Positions 12,791 to 26,390 of a stretch of 64,000 nt of DNA are shown piece after piece. The position numbers were made by a program, and so were the translations under genes. The notes beneath the pieces are model-generated. The model did not search any database. It saw nothing but the letters and a program-made list of their open reading frames with translations, and was not told the origin of the DNA. Location: positions 1 through 64,000 of the forward strand of contig CALNHX010007721.1 in the NCBI GenBank assembly GCA_940337035.1, in the 5' to 3' direction. The number at the start of each line of letters is the position of its first letter. The first letter of the stretch is position 1. This DNA comes from Agriotes lineatus. Taxonomy: Eukaryota > Arthropoda > Insecta > Coleoptera > Elateridae.

Positions 12791-15700
12791 ACCTTTGGGG
12801 TGACCTTTGGTGACCTTTGGTGACCTTTGGTGACCTTTGGTGACCTTTGGGGTGACCTTTGGTGACCTTTGGTGACCTTTGGGGTGACCTTTGGTGACCT
12901 TTGGTGACCTTTGGTGACCTTTGGGGTGACCTTTGGTGACCTTTGGGGTGACCTTTGGTGACCTTTGGTGACCTTTGGTGACCTTTGGTGACCTTTGGGG
13001 TAACCTTTAGTGACCTTTGGGGTGACCTTTGGTGACCTTTGGTGACCTTTGGGGTGACCTTTGGTGACCTTTGGTGACCTTTGGTGACCTTTGGGGTGAC
13101 CTTTGGTGACCTGTGGTGACCTCTGGTGACCTTTGCTGACCTTTGGTGACCTTTGGTGACCTTTGGTGACCTTTGGGGTGACCTTTGGTGACCTTTGGGG
13201 TGACCTTTGGTGACCTTTGGTGACCTTTGGGGTGACCTTTGGTGACCTTTGGGGTGACCTTTGGTGACCTTTGGGGTGACCTTTGGTGACCTTTGGTGAC
13301 CTTTGGTGACCTTTGGTGACCTTTGGGGTGACCTTTGGTGACCTTTGGGATGACCTTTGGTGACCTTTGGTGACCTTTGGTGACCTTTGGTGACCTTTGG
13401 TGACCTTTGGGGTGACCTTTGGTGACCTTTGGTGACCTTTGGTGACCTTTGGGGTGACCTTTGTAGTGACCTTTGGTGACCTTTGGGGTGACCTTTGGTG
13501 ACCTTTGGGGTGACCTTTGGTGACCTTTGGTGACCTTTGGTGACCTTTGGTGACCTTTGGTGACCTTTGGGGTGACCTTTGGTGACCTTTGGGATGACCT
13601 TTGGTGACCTTTGGTGACCTTTGGTGACCTTTGGTGACCTTTGGTGACCTTTGGGGTGACCTTTGGTGACCTTTGGTGACCATTGGTGACCTTTGGTGAC
13701 CTTTGGTGACCTTTGGGGTGACCTTTGGTGACCTTTTGGGATGACCTTTGGTGACCTTTGGGGTGACCTTTGGTGACCTTTGGTGACCTTTGGTGACCTT
13801 TGGTGACCATTGGTGACCTTTGGGGTGACCTTTGGTGACCTTTGGGGTGACCTTTGGTGACCTTTGGTGACCTTTAGTGACCTTTGGTGACCTTTGGGGT
13901 GACCTTTAGTGACCTTTGGGGTGACCTTTGGTGACCTTTGGTGACCTTTGGGGTGACCTTTGGTGACCTTTGGTGACCTTTGGTGACCTTTGGGGTGACC
14001 TTTGGTGACCTGTGGTGACCTTTGGTGACCTTTGCTGAACTTTGGTGACCTTTGGTGACCTTTGGTGACCTTTGGGGTGACCTTTGGTGACCTTTGGGGT
14101 GACCTTTGGTGACCTTTGGTGATCTTTGGGGTGACCTTTGGTGACCTTTGGGGTGACCTTTGGTGACCTTTGGGGTGACCTTTGGTGACCTTTGGTGACC
14201 TTTGGTGACCTTTGGTGACCTTTGGGGTGACCTTTGGTGACCTTTGGGATGACCTTTGGTGACCTTTGGTGACCTTTGGTGACCTTTGGTGACCTTTGGT
14301 GACCTTTGGGGTGACCTTTGGTGACCTTTGGTGACCTTTGGTGACCTTTGGGGTGACCTTTGGTGACCTTTGGGGTGACCTTTGGTGACCTTTGGGATGA
14401 CCTTTGGTGACCTTTGGTGACCTTTGGTGACCTTTGGTGACCTTTGGTGACCTTTGGGGTGACCTTTGGTGACCTTTGGTGACCTTTGGTGACCTTTGGG
14501 GTGACCTTTGGTGACCTTTGGGGTGACGTTTGGTGACCTTTGGGGTGACCTTTGGTGACCTTTGGTGACCTTTGGTGACCTTTGGTGACCTTTGGGGTGA
14601 CCTTTGGTGACCTTTGGGATGACCTTTGGTGACCTTTGGTGACCTTTGGTGACCTTTGGTGACCTTTGGGGTGACCTTTGGTGACCTTTGGGTGACCTTT
14701 GGTGACCTTTGGTGACCTTTGGGGTGACCTTTGGTGACCTTTGGGGTGACCTTTGGGGTGACCTTTGGTGACCTTTGGTGACCTTTGGTGACCTTTGGTG
14801 ACCTTTGGTGACCTTTGGGGTGACCTTTGGTGACCTTTGGGATGACCTTTGGTGACCTTTGGTGACCTTTGGTGACCTTTGGTGACCTTTGGTGACCTTT
14901 GGGGTGACCTTTGGAGACCTTTGGTGACCTTTGGTGACCTTTGGGGTGACCTTTGGTGACCTTTGGGGTGACCTTTGGTGACCTTTGGGGTGACCTTTGG
15001 TGACCTTTGGTGACCTTTGGTGACCTTTGGTGACCTTTGGTGACCTTTGGGGTGACCTTTGGTGACCTTTGGGATGACCTTTGGTGACCTTTGGTGACCT
15101 TTGGTGACCTTTGGTGACCTTTGGGGTGACCTTTGGTGACCTTTGGGGTGACCTTTGGTGACCTTTGGTGACCTTTGGGGTGACCTTTGGTGACCTTTGG
15201 GGTGACCTTTGGTGACCTTTGGGGTGACCTTTGGTGACCTTTGGTGACCATTGGTGACCTTTGGGGTGACCTTTGGGGTGACCTTTGGTGACCTTTGGTG
15301 ACCTTTGGTGACCTTTGGTGACCTTTGGGGTGACCTTTAGTGACCTTTGGGGTGACCTTTGGTGACCTTTGGTGACCTTTGGGGTGACCTTTGGTGACCT
15401 TTGGTGACCTTTGGTGACCTTTGGTGACCTTTGAGGTGACCTTTGGTGACCTGTGGTGACCTTTGGTGACCTTTGCTGACCTTTGGTGACCTTTGGTGAC
15501 CTTTGGTGACCTTTGGGGTAACCTTTGGTGACCTTTGGGGTGACCTTTGGTGACCTTTGGTGACCTTTGGGGTGACCTTTGGTGACCTTTGGGGTGACCT
15601 TTGGTGACCTTTGGGGTGACCTTTGGTGACCTTTGGTGACCTTTGGTGACCTTTGGGGTGACCTTTGGTGACCTTTGGGGTGACCTTTGGTGACCTTTGG

Positions 15701-15822
15701 GGTGACCTTTGGTGACCTTTGGTGACCTTTGGGGTAAACTTTGGTGACCTTTGGGATGACCTTTGGTGACCTTTGGTGACCTTTGGTGACCTTTGGTGAC
15801 CTTTGGTGACCTTTGGTGACCT

Positions 15823-16598
15823 TTAGGTGACCTTTGGTGACCTTTGGTGACCTTTGGTGACCTTTGGGGTGACCTTTGGTGACCTTTGGTGACCTTTGGT
15901 GACCTTTGGGGTGACCTTTGGTGACCTTTGGTGACCTTTGGTGACCTTTGGTGACCTTTGGGGTGACCTTTGCTGACCTTTGGTAACCTTTGGTGACCTT
16001 TGGGGTGACCTTTGGTGACCTTTGGGGTGACCTTTGGTGACCTTTGGTGACCTTCGGTGACCTTTGGTGACCTTTGGTGACCTTTGGTGACCTTTGGGGT
16101 GACCTTTGGTGACCTTTGGGGTGACCTTTGGTGACCTTTGGTGACCTTTGGGGTGACCTTTAGTGACCTTTGGGGTGACCTTTGGTGACCTTTGGTGACC
16201 TTTGGTGACCTTTGGGGTGACCTTTGGTGACCTTTGGGGTGACCTTTGGTGACCTTTGGTGACCATTGGTGACCTTTGGGGTGACCTTTGGTGACCTTTG
16301 GGGTGACCTTTGGTGACCTTTGGTGACCTTTGGTGACCTTTGGTGACCTTTGGGGTGACCTTTAGTGACATTTGGGGTGACCTTTGGTGACCTTTGGGGT
16401 GACCTTTGGTGACCTTTGGTGACCTTTGGTGACCTTTGGGGTGACCTTTGGTGACCTTTGGGGTGACCTTTGGTAACCTTTGGGGTGACCTTTGGTGACC
16501 TTTGGTGACCTTTGGGGTGAACTTTGGTGACCTTTGGGATGACCTTTGGTGACCTTTGGTGACCTTTGGTGACCTTTGGTGACCTTTGGTGACCTTTA
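15823..16598. repeat. 773-bp sub-block (A2, first)
   Basis: Its TTTAGG markers at 15,825 and 16,598 match those at 2,252 and 3,025 with an offset of 13,573. The rare GACCCTTGGGG soon after (16,678) also matches A1 (3,105). Confidence 0.8.
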
Positions 16599-17420
16599 GG
16601 TGACCTTTGGTGACCTTTGGTGACCTTTGGTGACCTTTGGGGTGACCTTTGGTGACCTTTGGTGACCTTTGGTGACCCTTGGGGTGACCTTTGGTGACCT
16701 TTGGTGACCTTTGGTGACCTTTGGTGACCTTTGGGGTGACCTTTGGTGACCTTTGGGGTGACCTTTGGTGACCTTTGGTGACCTTTGGGGTGACCTTTGG
16801 TGACCTTTGGGGTGACCTTTGGTGACCTTTGGGGTGACGTTTGGTGACCTTTGGTGACCTTTGGTGACCTTTGGGGTGACCTTTGGTGACCTTTGGGGTG
16901 ACCTTTGGTGACCTTTGGGGTGACCTTTGGTGACCTTTGGTGACCTTTGGTGACCTTTGGTGACCTTTGGGGTGACCTTTGGTGACCTTTGGGATGACCT
17001 TTGGTGACCTTTGGTGACCTTTGGTGACCTTTGGTGACCTTTGGTGACCTTTGGGGTGACCTTTGGTGACCTTTGGGGTGACCTTTGGTGACCTTTGGTG
17101 ACCTTTGGGGTGACCTTTGGTGACCTTTGGGGTGACCTTTGGTGACCTTTGGGGTGACCTTTGGTGACCTTTGGTGACCTTTGGTGACCTTTGGTGACCT
17201 TTGGTGACCTTTGGGGTGACCTTTGGTGACCTTTGGGATGACCTTTGGTGACCTTTGGTGACCTTTGGTGACCTTTGGTGACCTTTGGTGACCTTTGGGG
17301 TGACCTTTGGTGACCTTTGGTGACCTTTGGTGACCTTTGGGGTGACCTTTGGTGACCTTTGGTGACCTTTGGTGACCTTTGGGGTGACCTTTGGTGACTT
17401 TTGGGGTGACCTTTGGTGAC

Positions 17421-17612
17421 CTTTGGGGTGATCTTTGGTGACCTTTGGGGTGACTTTTGGTGACCTTTGGTAACTTTTGGTGACCTTTGGGGTGACCTTT
17501 GGGGTGACCTTTGGTGACCTTTGGGGTGATCTTTGGTGACCTTTGGGGTGACTTTTGGTGACCTTTGGTAACTTTTGGTGACCTTTGGGGTGACCTTTGG
17601 GGTGACCTGTGG
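17421..17612. repeat. Diverged cassette 6, TAAC-TAAC type
   Basis: This is the A2 counterpart of cassette 2, with no difference noticed inside it. Confidence 0.75.
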
Positions 17613-18710
17613 TGACCTTTGGGGTGACCTTTGGTGACCTTCGGTGACCTTTGGTGACCTTTGGTGATCTTTGGTGACCTTTGGGGTGACCTTTGGTGAT
17701 CTTTGGGGTGACCTTTGGTGACCTTTGGTGACCTTTGGGGTGACCTTTAGTGACCTTTGGGGTGACCTTTGGTGACCTTTGGTGACCTTTGGTGACCTTT
17801 GGGGTGACCTTTGGTGACCTTTGGGGTGACCTTTGGTGACCTTTGGTGACCATTGGTGACCTTTGGGGTGACCTTTGGTGACCTTTGGGGTGACCTTTGG
17901 TGACCTTTGGTGACCTTTGGTGACCTTTGGTGACCTTTGGGGTGACCTTTAGTGACCTTTGGGGTGACCTTTGGTGACCTTTGGTGACCTTTGGGGTGAC
18001 CTTTGGTGACCTTTGGTGACCTTTGGTGACCTTTGGTGACCTTTGGGGTGACCTTTGGTGACCTGTGGTGACCTTTGGTGACCTTTGCTGACCTTTGGTG
18101 ACCTTTGGTGACCTTTGGTGACCTTTGGGGTGACCTTTGGTGACCTTTGGGGTGACCTTTGGTGACCTTTGGTGACCTTTGGGGTGACCTTTGGTGACCT
18201 TTGGGGTGACCTTTGGTGACCTTTGGGGTGTCCTTTGGTGACCTTTGGTGACCTTTGGTGACCTTTGGTAACCTTTGGGGTGACTTTTGGTGACTTTTGG
18301 GATGACCTTTGGTGACCTTTGGTGACCTTTGGTGACCTTTGGTGACCTTTGGTGACCTTTGGGGTGACCTTTGGTGACCTTTGGTGACCTTTGGTGACCT
18401 TTGGGGTGACCTTTGGTGACCTTTGGGGTGACCTTTGGTGACCTTTGGGGTGACCTTTGGTGACCTTTGGTGACCTTTGGGGTAAACTTTGGTGACCTTT
18501 GGGATGACCTTTGGTGACCTTTGGTGACCTTTGGTGACCTTTGGGGTGACCTTTGGTGACCTTTGGGGTGACCTTTGGTGACCTTTGGGGTGACCTTTGG
18601 TGACCTTTGGTGACCTTTGGGGTAAACTTTGGTGACCTTTGGGATGACCTTTGGTGACCTTTGGTGACCTTTGGTGACCTTTGGTGACCTTTGGTGACCT
18701 TTGGTGACCT

Positions 18711-19486
18711 TTAGGTGACCTTTGGTGACCTTTGGTGACCTTTGGTGACCTTTGGGGTGACCTTTGGTGACCTTTGGTGACCTTTGGTGACCTTTGGGGT
18801 GACCTTTGGTGACCTTTGGTGACCTTTGGTGACCTTTGGTGACCTTTGGGGTGACCTTTGCTGACCTTTGGTAACCTTTGGTGACCTTTGGGGTGACCTT
18901 TGGTGACCTTTGGGGTGACCTTTGGTGACCTTTGGTGACCTTCGGTGACCTTTGGTGACCTTTGGTGACCTTTGGTGACCTTTGGGGTGACCTTTGGTGA
19001 CCTTTGGGGTGACCTTTGGTGACCTTTGGTGACCTTTGGGGTGACCTTTAGTGACCTTTGGGGTGACCTTTGGTGACCTTTGGTGACCTTTGGTGACCTT
19101 TGGGGTGACCTTTGGTGACCTTTGGGGTGACCTTTGGTGACCTTTGGTGACCATTGGTGACCTTTGGGGTGACCTTTGGTGACCTTTGGGGTGACCTTTG
19201 GTGACCTTTGGTGACCTTTGGTGACCTTTGGTGACCTTTGGGGTGACCTTTAGTGACATTTGGGGTGACCTTTGGTGACCTTTGGGGTGACCTTTGGTGA
19301 CCTTTGGTGACCTTTGGTGACCTTTGGGGTGACCTTTGGTGACCTTTGGGGTGACCTATGGTAACCTTTGGGGTGACCTTTGGTGACCTTTGGTGACCTT
19401 TGGGGTGAACTTTGGTGACCTTTGGGATGACCTTTGGTGACCTTTGGTGACCTTTGGTGACCTTTGGTGACCTTTGGTGACCTTTA
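18711..19486. repeat. 773-bp sub-block (A2, second)
   Basis: Its TTTAGG markers are at 18,713 and 19,486, and the interval includes the rare CCTATGGTAACC at 19,354 that identifies it with 5,118-5,893. The next TTTAGG is at 20,865, again 1,379 bp on. Confidence 0.8.
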
Positions 19487-21690
19487 GGTGACCTTTGGTG
19501 ACCTTTGGTGACCTTTGGTGACCTTTGGGGTGACCTTTGGTGACCTTTGGTGACCTTTGGTGACCTTTGGGGTGACCTTTGGTGACCTTTGGTGACCTTT
19601 GGTGACCTTTGGTGACCTTTGGGGTGACCTTTGGTGACCTTTGGGGTGACCTTTGGTGACCTTTGGTGACCTTTGGGGTGACCTTTGGTGACCTTTGGGG
19701 TGACCTTTGGTGACCTTTGGGGTGACGTTTGGTGACCTTTGGTGACCTTTGGTGACCTTTGGGGTGACCTTTGGTGACCTTTGGGGTGACCTTTGGTGAC
19801 CTTTGGGGTGACCTTTGGTGACCTTTGGTGACCTTTGGTGACCTTTGGTGACCTTTGGGGTGACCTTTGGTGACCTTTGGGATGACCTTTGGTGACCTTT
19901 GGTGACCTTTGGTGACCTTTGGTGACCTTTGGTGACCTTTGGGGTGACCTTTGGTGACCTTTGGGGTGACCTTTGGTGACCTTTGGTGACCTTTGGGGTG
20001 ACCTTTGGTGACCTTTGGGGTGACCTTTGGTGACCTTTGGGGTGACCTTTGGTGACCTTTGGTGACCTTTGGTGACCTTTGGTGACCTTTGGTGACCTTT
20101 GGGGTGACCTTTGGTGACCTTTGGTGACCTTTGGGGTGACCTTTGGTGACCTTTGGTGACCTTTGGTGACCTTTGGGGTGACCTTTGGTGACCTTTGGTG
20201 ACCTTTGGTGACCTTTGGTGACCTTTGGGGTGACCTTTGCTGACCTTTGGTAACCTTTGGTGACCTTTGGGGTGACCTTTGGTGACCTTTGGGGTGACCT
20301 TTGGTGACCTTTGGTGACCTTCGGTGACCTTTGGTGACCTTTGGTGACCTTTGGTGACCTTTGGGGTGACCTTTGGTGACCTTTGGGGTGACCTTTGGTG
20401 ACCTTTGGTGACCTTTGGGGTGACCTTTAGTGACCTTTGGGGTGACCTTTGGTGACCTTTGGTGACCTTTGGTGACCTTTGGGGTGACCTTTGGTGACCT
20501 TTGGGGTGACCTTTGGTGACCTTTGGTGACCATTGGTGACCTTTGGGGTGACCTTTGGTGACCTTTGGGGTGACCTTTGGTGACCTTTGGTGACCTTTGG
20601 TGACCTTTGGTGACCTTTGGGGTGACCTTTAGTGACATTTGGGGTGACCTTTGGTGACCTTTGGGGTGACCTTTGGTGACCTTTGGTGACCTTTTGTGAC
20701 CTTTGGGGTGACCTTTGGTGACCTTTGGGGTGACCTTTGGTAACCTTTGGGGTGACCTTTGGTGACCTTTGGTGACCTTTGGGGTGAACTTTGGTGACCT
20801 TTGGGATGACCTTTGGTGACCTTTGGTGACCTTTGGTGACCTTTGGTGACCTTTGGTGACCTTTAGGTGACCTTTGGTGACCTTTGGTGACCTTTGGTGA
20901 CCTTTGGGGTGACCTTTGGTGACCTTTGGTGAACTTTGGTGACCTTTGGGGTGACCTTTGGTGACCTTTGGTGACCTTTGGTGACCTTTGGTGACCTTTG
21001 GGGTGACCTTTGGTGACCTTTGGGGTGACCTTTGGTAACCTTTGGTGACCTTTGGGGTGACCTTTGGTGACCTTTGGGGTGACCTTTGGTGACCTTTGGG
21101 GTGACGTTTGGTGACCTTTGGTGACCTTTGGTGACCTTTGGGGTGACCTTTGGTGACCTTTGGGGTGACCTTTGGTGACCTTTGGGGTGACCTTTGGTGA
21201 CCTTTGGTGACCTTTGGTGACCTTTGGTGACCTTTGGGGTGACCTTTGGTGACCTTTGGGATGACCTTTGGTGACCTTTGGTGACCTTTGGTGACCTTTG
21301 GTGACCTTTGGTGACCTTTGGGGTGACCTTTGGTGACCTTTGGGGTGACCTTTAGTGACCTTTGGTGACCTTTGGGGTGACCTTTGGTGACCTTTGGGGT
21401 GACCTTTGGTGACCTTTGGGGTGACCTTTGGTGACCTTTGGTGACCTTTGGTGACCTTTGGTGACCTTTGGTGACCTTTGGGGTGACCTTTGGTGACCTT
21501 TGGGATGACCTTTGGTGACCTTTGGTGACCTTTGGTGACCTTTGGTGACCTTTGGTGACCTTTGGGGTGACCTTTGGTGACCTTTGGTGACCTTTGGTGA
21601 CCTTTGGGGTGACCTTTGGTGACCTTTGGTGACCTTTGGTGACCTTTGGGGTGACCTTTGGTGACTTTTGGGGTGACCTTTGGTGACCTT

Positions 21691-21880
21691 TGGGGTGATC
21701 TTTGGTGACCTTTGGGGTGACTTTTGGTGACCTTTGGTAACTTTTGGTGACCTTTGGGGTGACCTTTGGGGTGACCTTTGGTGACCTTTGGGGTGATCTT
21801 TGGTGACCTTTGGGGTGACTTTTGGTGACCTTTGGTAACTTTTGGTGACCTTTGGGGTGACCTTTGGGGTGACCTGTGGT
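21691..21880. repeat. Diverged cassette 7, TAAC-TAAC type
   Basis: This is the A2 counterpart of cassette 3, with the consensus CCTTTGG at 21,754. Confidence 0.75.
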
Positions 21881-23274
21881 GACCTTTGGGGTGACCTTTG
21901 GTGACCTTCGGTGACCTTTGGTGACCTTTGGTGATCTTTGGTGACCTTTGGGGTGACCTTTGGTGATCTTTGGGGTGACCTTTGGTGACCTTTGGTGACC
22001 TTTGGGGTGACCTTTAGTGACCTTTGGGGTGACCTTTGGTGACCTTTGGTGACCTTTGGTGACCTTTGGGGTGACCTTTGGTGACCTTTGGGGTGACCTT
22101 TGGTGACCTTTGGTGACCATTGGTGACCTTTGGGGTGACCTTTGGTGACCTTTGGGGTGACCTTTGGTGACCTTTGGTGACCTTTGGTGACCTTTGGTGA
22201 CCTTTGGGGTGACCTTTAGTGACCTTTGGGGTGACCTTTGGTGACCTTTGGTGACCTTTGGGGTGACCTTTGGTGACCTTTGGTGACCTTTGGTGACCTT
22301 TGGTGACCTTTGGGGTGACCTTTGGTGACCTGTGGTGACCTTTGGTGACCTTTGCTGACCTTTGGTGACCTTTGGTGACCTTTGGTGACCTTTGGGGTGA
22401 CCTTTGGTGACCTTTGGGGTGACCTTTGGTGACCTTTGGTGACCTTTGGGGTGACCTTTGGTGACCTTTGGGGTGACCTTTGGTGACCTTTGGGGTGTCC
22501 TTTGGTGACCTTTGGTGACCTTTGGTGACCTTTGGTGACCTTTGGGGTGACTTTTGGTGACCTTTGGGATGACCTTTGGTGACCTTTGGTGACCTTTGGT
22601 GACCTTTGGTGACCTTTGGTGACCTTTGGGGTGACCTTTGGTGACCTTTGGTGACCTTTGGTGACCTTTGGGGTGACCTTTGGTGACCTTTGGGGTGACC
22701 TTTGGTGACCTTTGGGGTGACCTTTGGTGACCTTTGGTGACCTTTGGTGACCTTTGGTGACCTTTGGTGACCTTTGGGGTGACCTTTGGTGACCTTTGGT
22801 GACCTTTGGTGACCTTTGGGGTGACCTTTGGTGACCTTTGGGGTGACCTTTGGTGACCTTTGGGGTGACCTTTGGTGACCTTTGGTGACCTTTGGGGTGA
22901 CCTTTGGTGACCTTTGGGGTGACCTTTGGTGACCTTTGGGGTGACCTTTGGTGACCTTTGGGGTGTCCTTTGGTGATCTTTGGTGACCTTTGGTGACCTT
23001 TGGTGACCTTTGGTGACCTTTGGGGTGACCTTTGGTGACCTTTGGGATGACCTTTGGTGACCTTTGGTGACCTTTGGTGACCTTTGGGATGACCTTTGGT
23101 GACCTTTGGTGACCTTTGGTGACCTTTGGTGACCTTTGGTGACCTTTGGGGTGACCTTTGGTGACCTTTGGTGACCTTTGGTGATCTTTGGGGTGACCTT
23201 TGGTGACCTTTGGTGACCTTTGGTGACCTTTGGGGTGACCTTTGGTGACTTTTGGGGTGACCTTTGGTGACCTT

Positions 23275-23464
23275 TGGGGTGATCTTTGGTGACCTTTGGG
23301 GTGACTTTTGGTGACCTTTGGTAACTTTTGGTGACCTTTGGGGTGACCTTTGGGGTGACCTTTGGTGACCTTTGGGGTGATCTTTGGTGACCTTTGGGGT
23401 GACTTTTGGTGACCTTTGGTAACTTTTGGTGACCTTTGGGGTGACCTTTGGGGTGACCTGTGGT
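23275..23464. repeat. Diverged cassette 8, TAAC-TAAC type
   Basis: This is the A2 counterpart of cassette 4 and lies just before the stretch where A2 starts to show many short indels. Confidence 0.75.
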
Positions 23465-26170
23465 GACCTTTGGGGTGACCTTTGGTGACCTTCGGTGACC
23501 TTTGGTGACCTTTGGTGATCTTTGGTGACCTTTGGGGTGACCTTTGGTGATCTTTGGGGTGACCTTTGGTGACCTTTGGTGACCTTTGGGGTGACCTTTA
23601 GTGACCTTTGGGGTGACCTTTGGTGACCTTTGGTGACCTTTGGTGACCTTTGGGGTGACCTTTGGTGACCTTTGGGGTGACCTTTGGTGACCTTTGGTGA
23701 CCATTGGTGACCTTTGGGGTGACCTTTGGTGACCTTTGGGGTGACCTTTGGTGACCTTTGGTGACCTTTGGTGACCTTTGGTGACCTTTGGGGTGACCTT
23801 TAGTGACCTTTGGGGTGACCTTTGGTGACCTTTGGTGACCTTTGGGGTGACCTTTGGTGACCTTTGGTGACCTTTGGTGACCTTTGGTGACCTTTGGGGT
23901 GACCTTTGGTGACCTGTGGTGACCTTTGGTGACCTTTGCTGACCTTTGGTGACCTTTGGTGACCTTTGGTGACCTTTGGGGTGACCTTTGGTGACCTTTG
24001 GGGTGACCTTTGGTGACCTTTGGTGACCTTTGGGGTGACCTTTGGTGACCTTTGGGGTGACCTTTGGTGACCTTTGGGGTGTCCTTTGGTGACCTTTGGT
24101 GACCTTTGGTGACCTTTGGTGACCTTTGGGGTGACTTTTGGTGACCTTTGGGATGACCTTTGGTGACCTTTGGTGACCTTTGGTGACCTTTGGTTGGTGA
24201 CCTTTGGGGTGACCTTTGGTGACCTTTGGTGACCTTTGGTGACCTTTGGGGTGACCTTTGGTGACCTTTGGGGTGACCTTTGGTGACCTTTGGGGTGACC
24301 TTTGGTGACCTTTGGTGACCTTTGGTGACCTTTGGTGACCTTTGGTGATTTTTGGGGTGACCTTTGGTGACCTTTGGTGACCTTTGGTGACCTTTGGGGT
24401 GACCTTTGGTGACCTTTGGGGTGACCTTTGGTGACCTTTGGGGTGACCTTTGGTGACCTTTGGTGACCTTTGGGGTGACCTTTGGTGACCTTTGGGGTGA
24501 CCCTTTGGTGACCTTTGGGGGTGTCCTTTGGTGATCTTTGGTGACCTTTGGTGACCTTTGGTGACCTTTGGTGACCTTTGGGGTGACCTTTGGTGACCTT
24601 TGGGATGACCTTTGGTGACCTTTGGTGACCTTTGGTGACCTTTGGTGACCTTTGGTGACCTTTGGGGTGACCTTTGGTGACCTTTGGTGACCTTTGGTGA
24701 CCTTTGGGGTGACCTTTGGTGACCTTTGGGGTGACCTTTGGTGACCTTTGGGGTGACCTTTGGTGACCTTTGGTGACCTTTGGTGACCTTTGGTGACCTT
24801 TGGTGACCTTTGGGGTGACCTTTGGTGACCTTTGGTGACCTTTGGTGACCTTTGGGGTGACCTTTGGTGACCTTTGGGGTGACCTTTGGTGACCTTTGGG
24901 GTGACCTTTGGTGACCTTTGGTGACCTTTGGTGACCTTTGGTGACCTTTGGGGTGACCTTTGGTGACCTTTGGGATGACCTTTGGTGACCTTTGGTGACC
25001 TTTGGTGACCTTTGGGGTGACCTTTGGTGACCTTTGGGGTGACCTTTGGTGACCTTTGGGGTGACCTTTGGTGACCTTTGGTGACCTTTGGTGACCTTTG
25101 GTGACCTTTGGTGACCTTTGGGGTGACCTTTGGTGACCTTTGGGATGACCTTTAGTGACCTTTGGTGACCTTTGCTGACCTTTGGTGACCTTTGGTGACC
25201 TTTGGTGACCTTTGGGGACCTTTGGTGACCTTTGGGGTGACCTTTGGTGACCTTTGGTGACCTTTGGGGTGACCTTTGGTGACCTTTGGTGTGACCTTTG
25301 GTGACCTTTGGTGACCTTTGGTGACACTTTGGTGACCTTTGGGGTGACCTTTGATGACCTTTGGGATGACCTTTGGTGACCTTTGGTGACCTTTGGTGAC
25401 CTTTGGTGACCTTTGGTGACCTTTGGGGTGACCTTTGGTGACCTTTGGTGACCTTTGGTGACCTTTGGGGTGACCTTTGGTGACCTTTGGGGTGACCTTT
25501 GGTGACCTTTGGGGTGACCTTTGGTGACCTTTGGTGACCTTTGGTGACCTTTGGTGACCTTTGGTGACCTTTGGGGTGACCTTTGGTGACCTTTGGTGAC
25601 CTTTGGTGACCTTTGGGGTGACCTTTGGTGACCTTTGGGGTGACCTTTGGTGACCTTTGGGGTGACCTTTGGTGACCTTTGGTGACCTTTGGTGACCTTT
25701 GCTGACCTTTGGTGACCTTTGGGGTGACCTTTGGTGACCTTTGGGATGACCTTTTGGTGACCTTTGGTGACCTTTGGTGACCTTTGGTGACCTTTGGGGT
25801 GACCTTTGGTGAGCTTTGGGGTGACCTTTGGTGACCTTTGGTGACCTTTGGGGTGACCTTTGGTGACCCTTTGGGGTGACCTTTGGTGACCTTTGGGGTG
25901 ACCTTTGGTGACCTTTGGTGACCTTTGGTGACCTTTGGTGACCTTTGGTGACCTTTGGGGTGACCTTTGGTGACCTTTGGATGACCTTTGGTGACCTTTG
26001 GTGACCTTTGGTGACCTTTGGTGACCTTTGGTGACCTTTGGGGTGACCTTTGGTGACCTTTGGTGACCTTTGGTGACCTTTGGGGTGACCTTTGGTGACC
26101 TTTGGTGACCTTTGGTGACCTTTGGTGCGTGACCTTTGGTGACTTTGGGGTGACCTTTGGTGACCTTTGG

Positions 26171-26390
26171 GGTGATCTTTGGTGACCTTTGGGGTGACTT
26201 TGGTGACCTTTGGGTAACTTTTGGTGACCTTTGGGGTGACCTTTGGGGTGACCTGTGTTGACCTTTGGGGTGACCTTTGGTGACCTTTGGTGACGTTTGG
26301 GGTGACCTTTGGTGACCTTTGGGGTGACCTTTGGTGACCTTTGGTAAACTTTTGGTGACCTTTGGGGTGACCTTTGGGGTGACCTGTGGT
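26171..26390. repeat. Diverged cassette 9, TGTAAAC type with indels
   Basis: This is the A2 counterpart of cassette 5. It reads GACTTTGG instead of GACTTTTGG, GGGTAACTTTT instead of GGTAACTTTT, and GGTAAAC instead of TGTAAAC, with CTGTGGTGGACC at the end. These are 1-bp changes in short runs, suggestive of sequencing error. Confidence 0.7.

Larger units (their letters stand above)
1677..15249. repeat. 13.6-kb higher-order repeat copy A1
   Basis: The start is placed at the marker CCATTGG followed by two consecutive 12-bp units, which recurs at 15,250 and 28,876. Marker pairs to A2 keep an offset of 13,573 at 1,677, 1,880, 2,252 and 3,025, then 13,593 from 3,801 through at least 8,161, so one 20-bp indel (two units) lies between 3,025 and 3,801. 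Substitutions seen against A2 include G at 4,240 (T at 17,833), G at 4,677 (A at 18,270) and A at 8,161 (T at 21,754). Such sparse differences over several kilobases indicate recent duplication. Inside it are TTTAGG markers at 2,252, 3,025, 5,120, 5,893 and 7,272, and four diverged cassettes listed separately. Confidence 0.88.
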
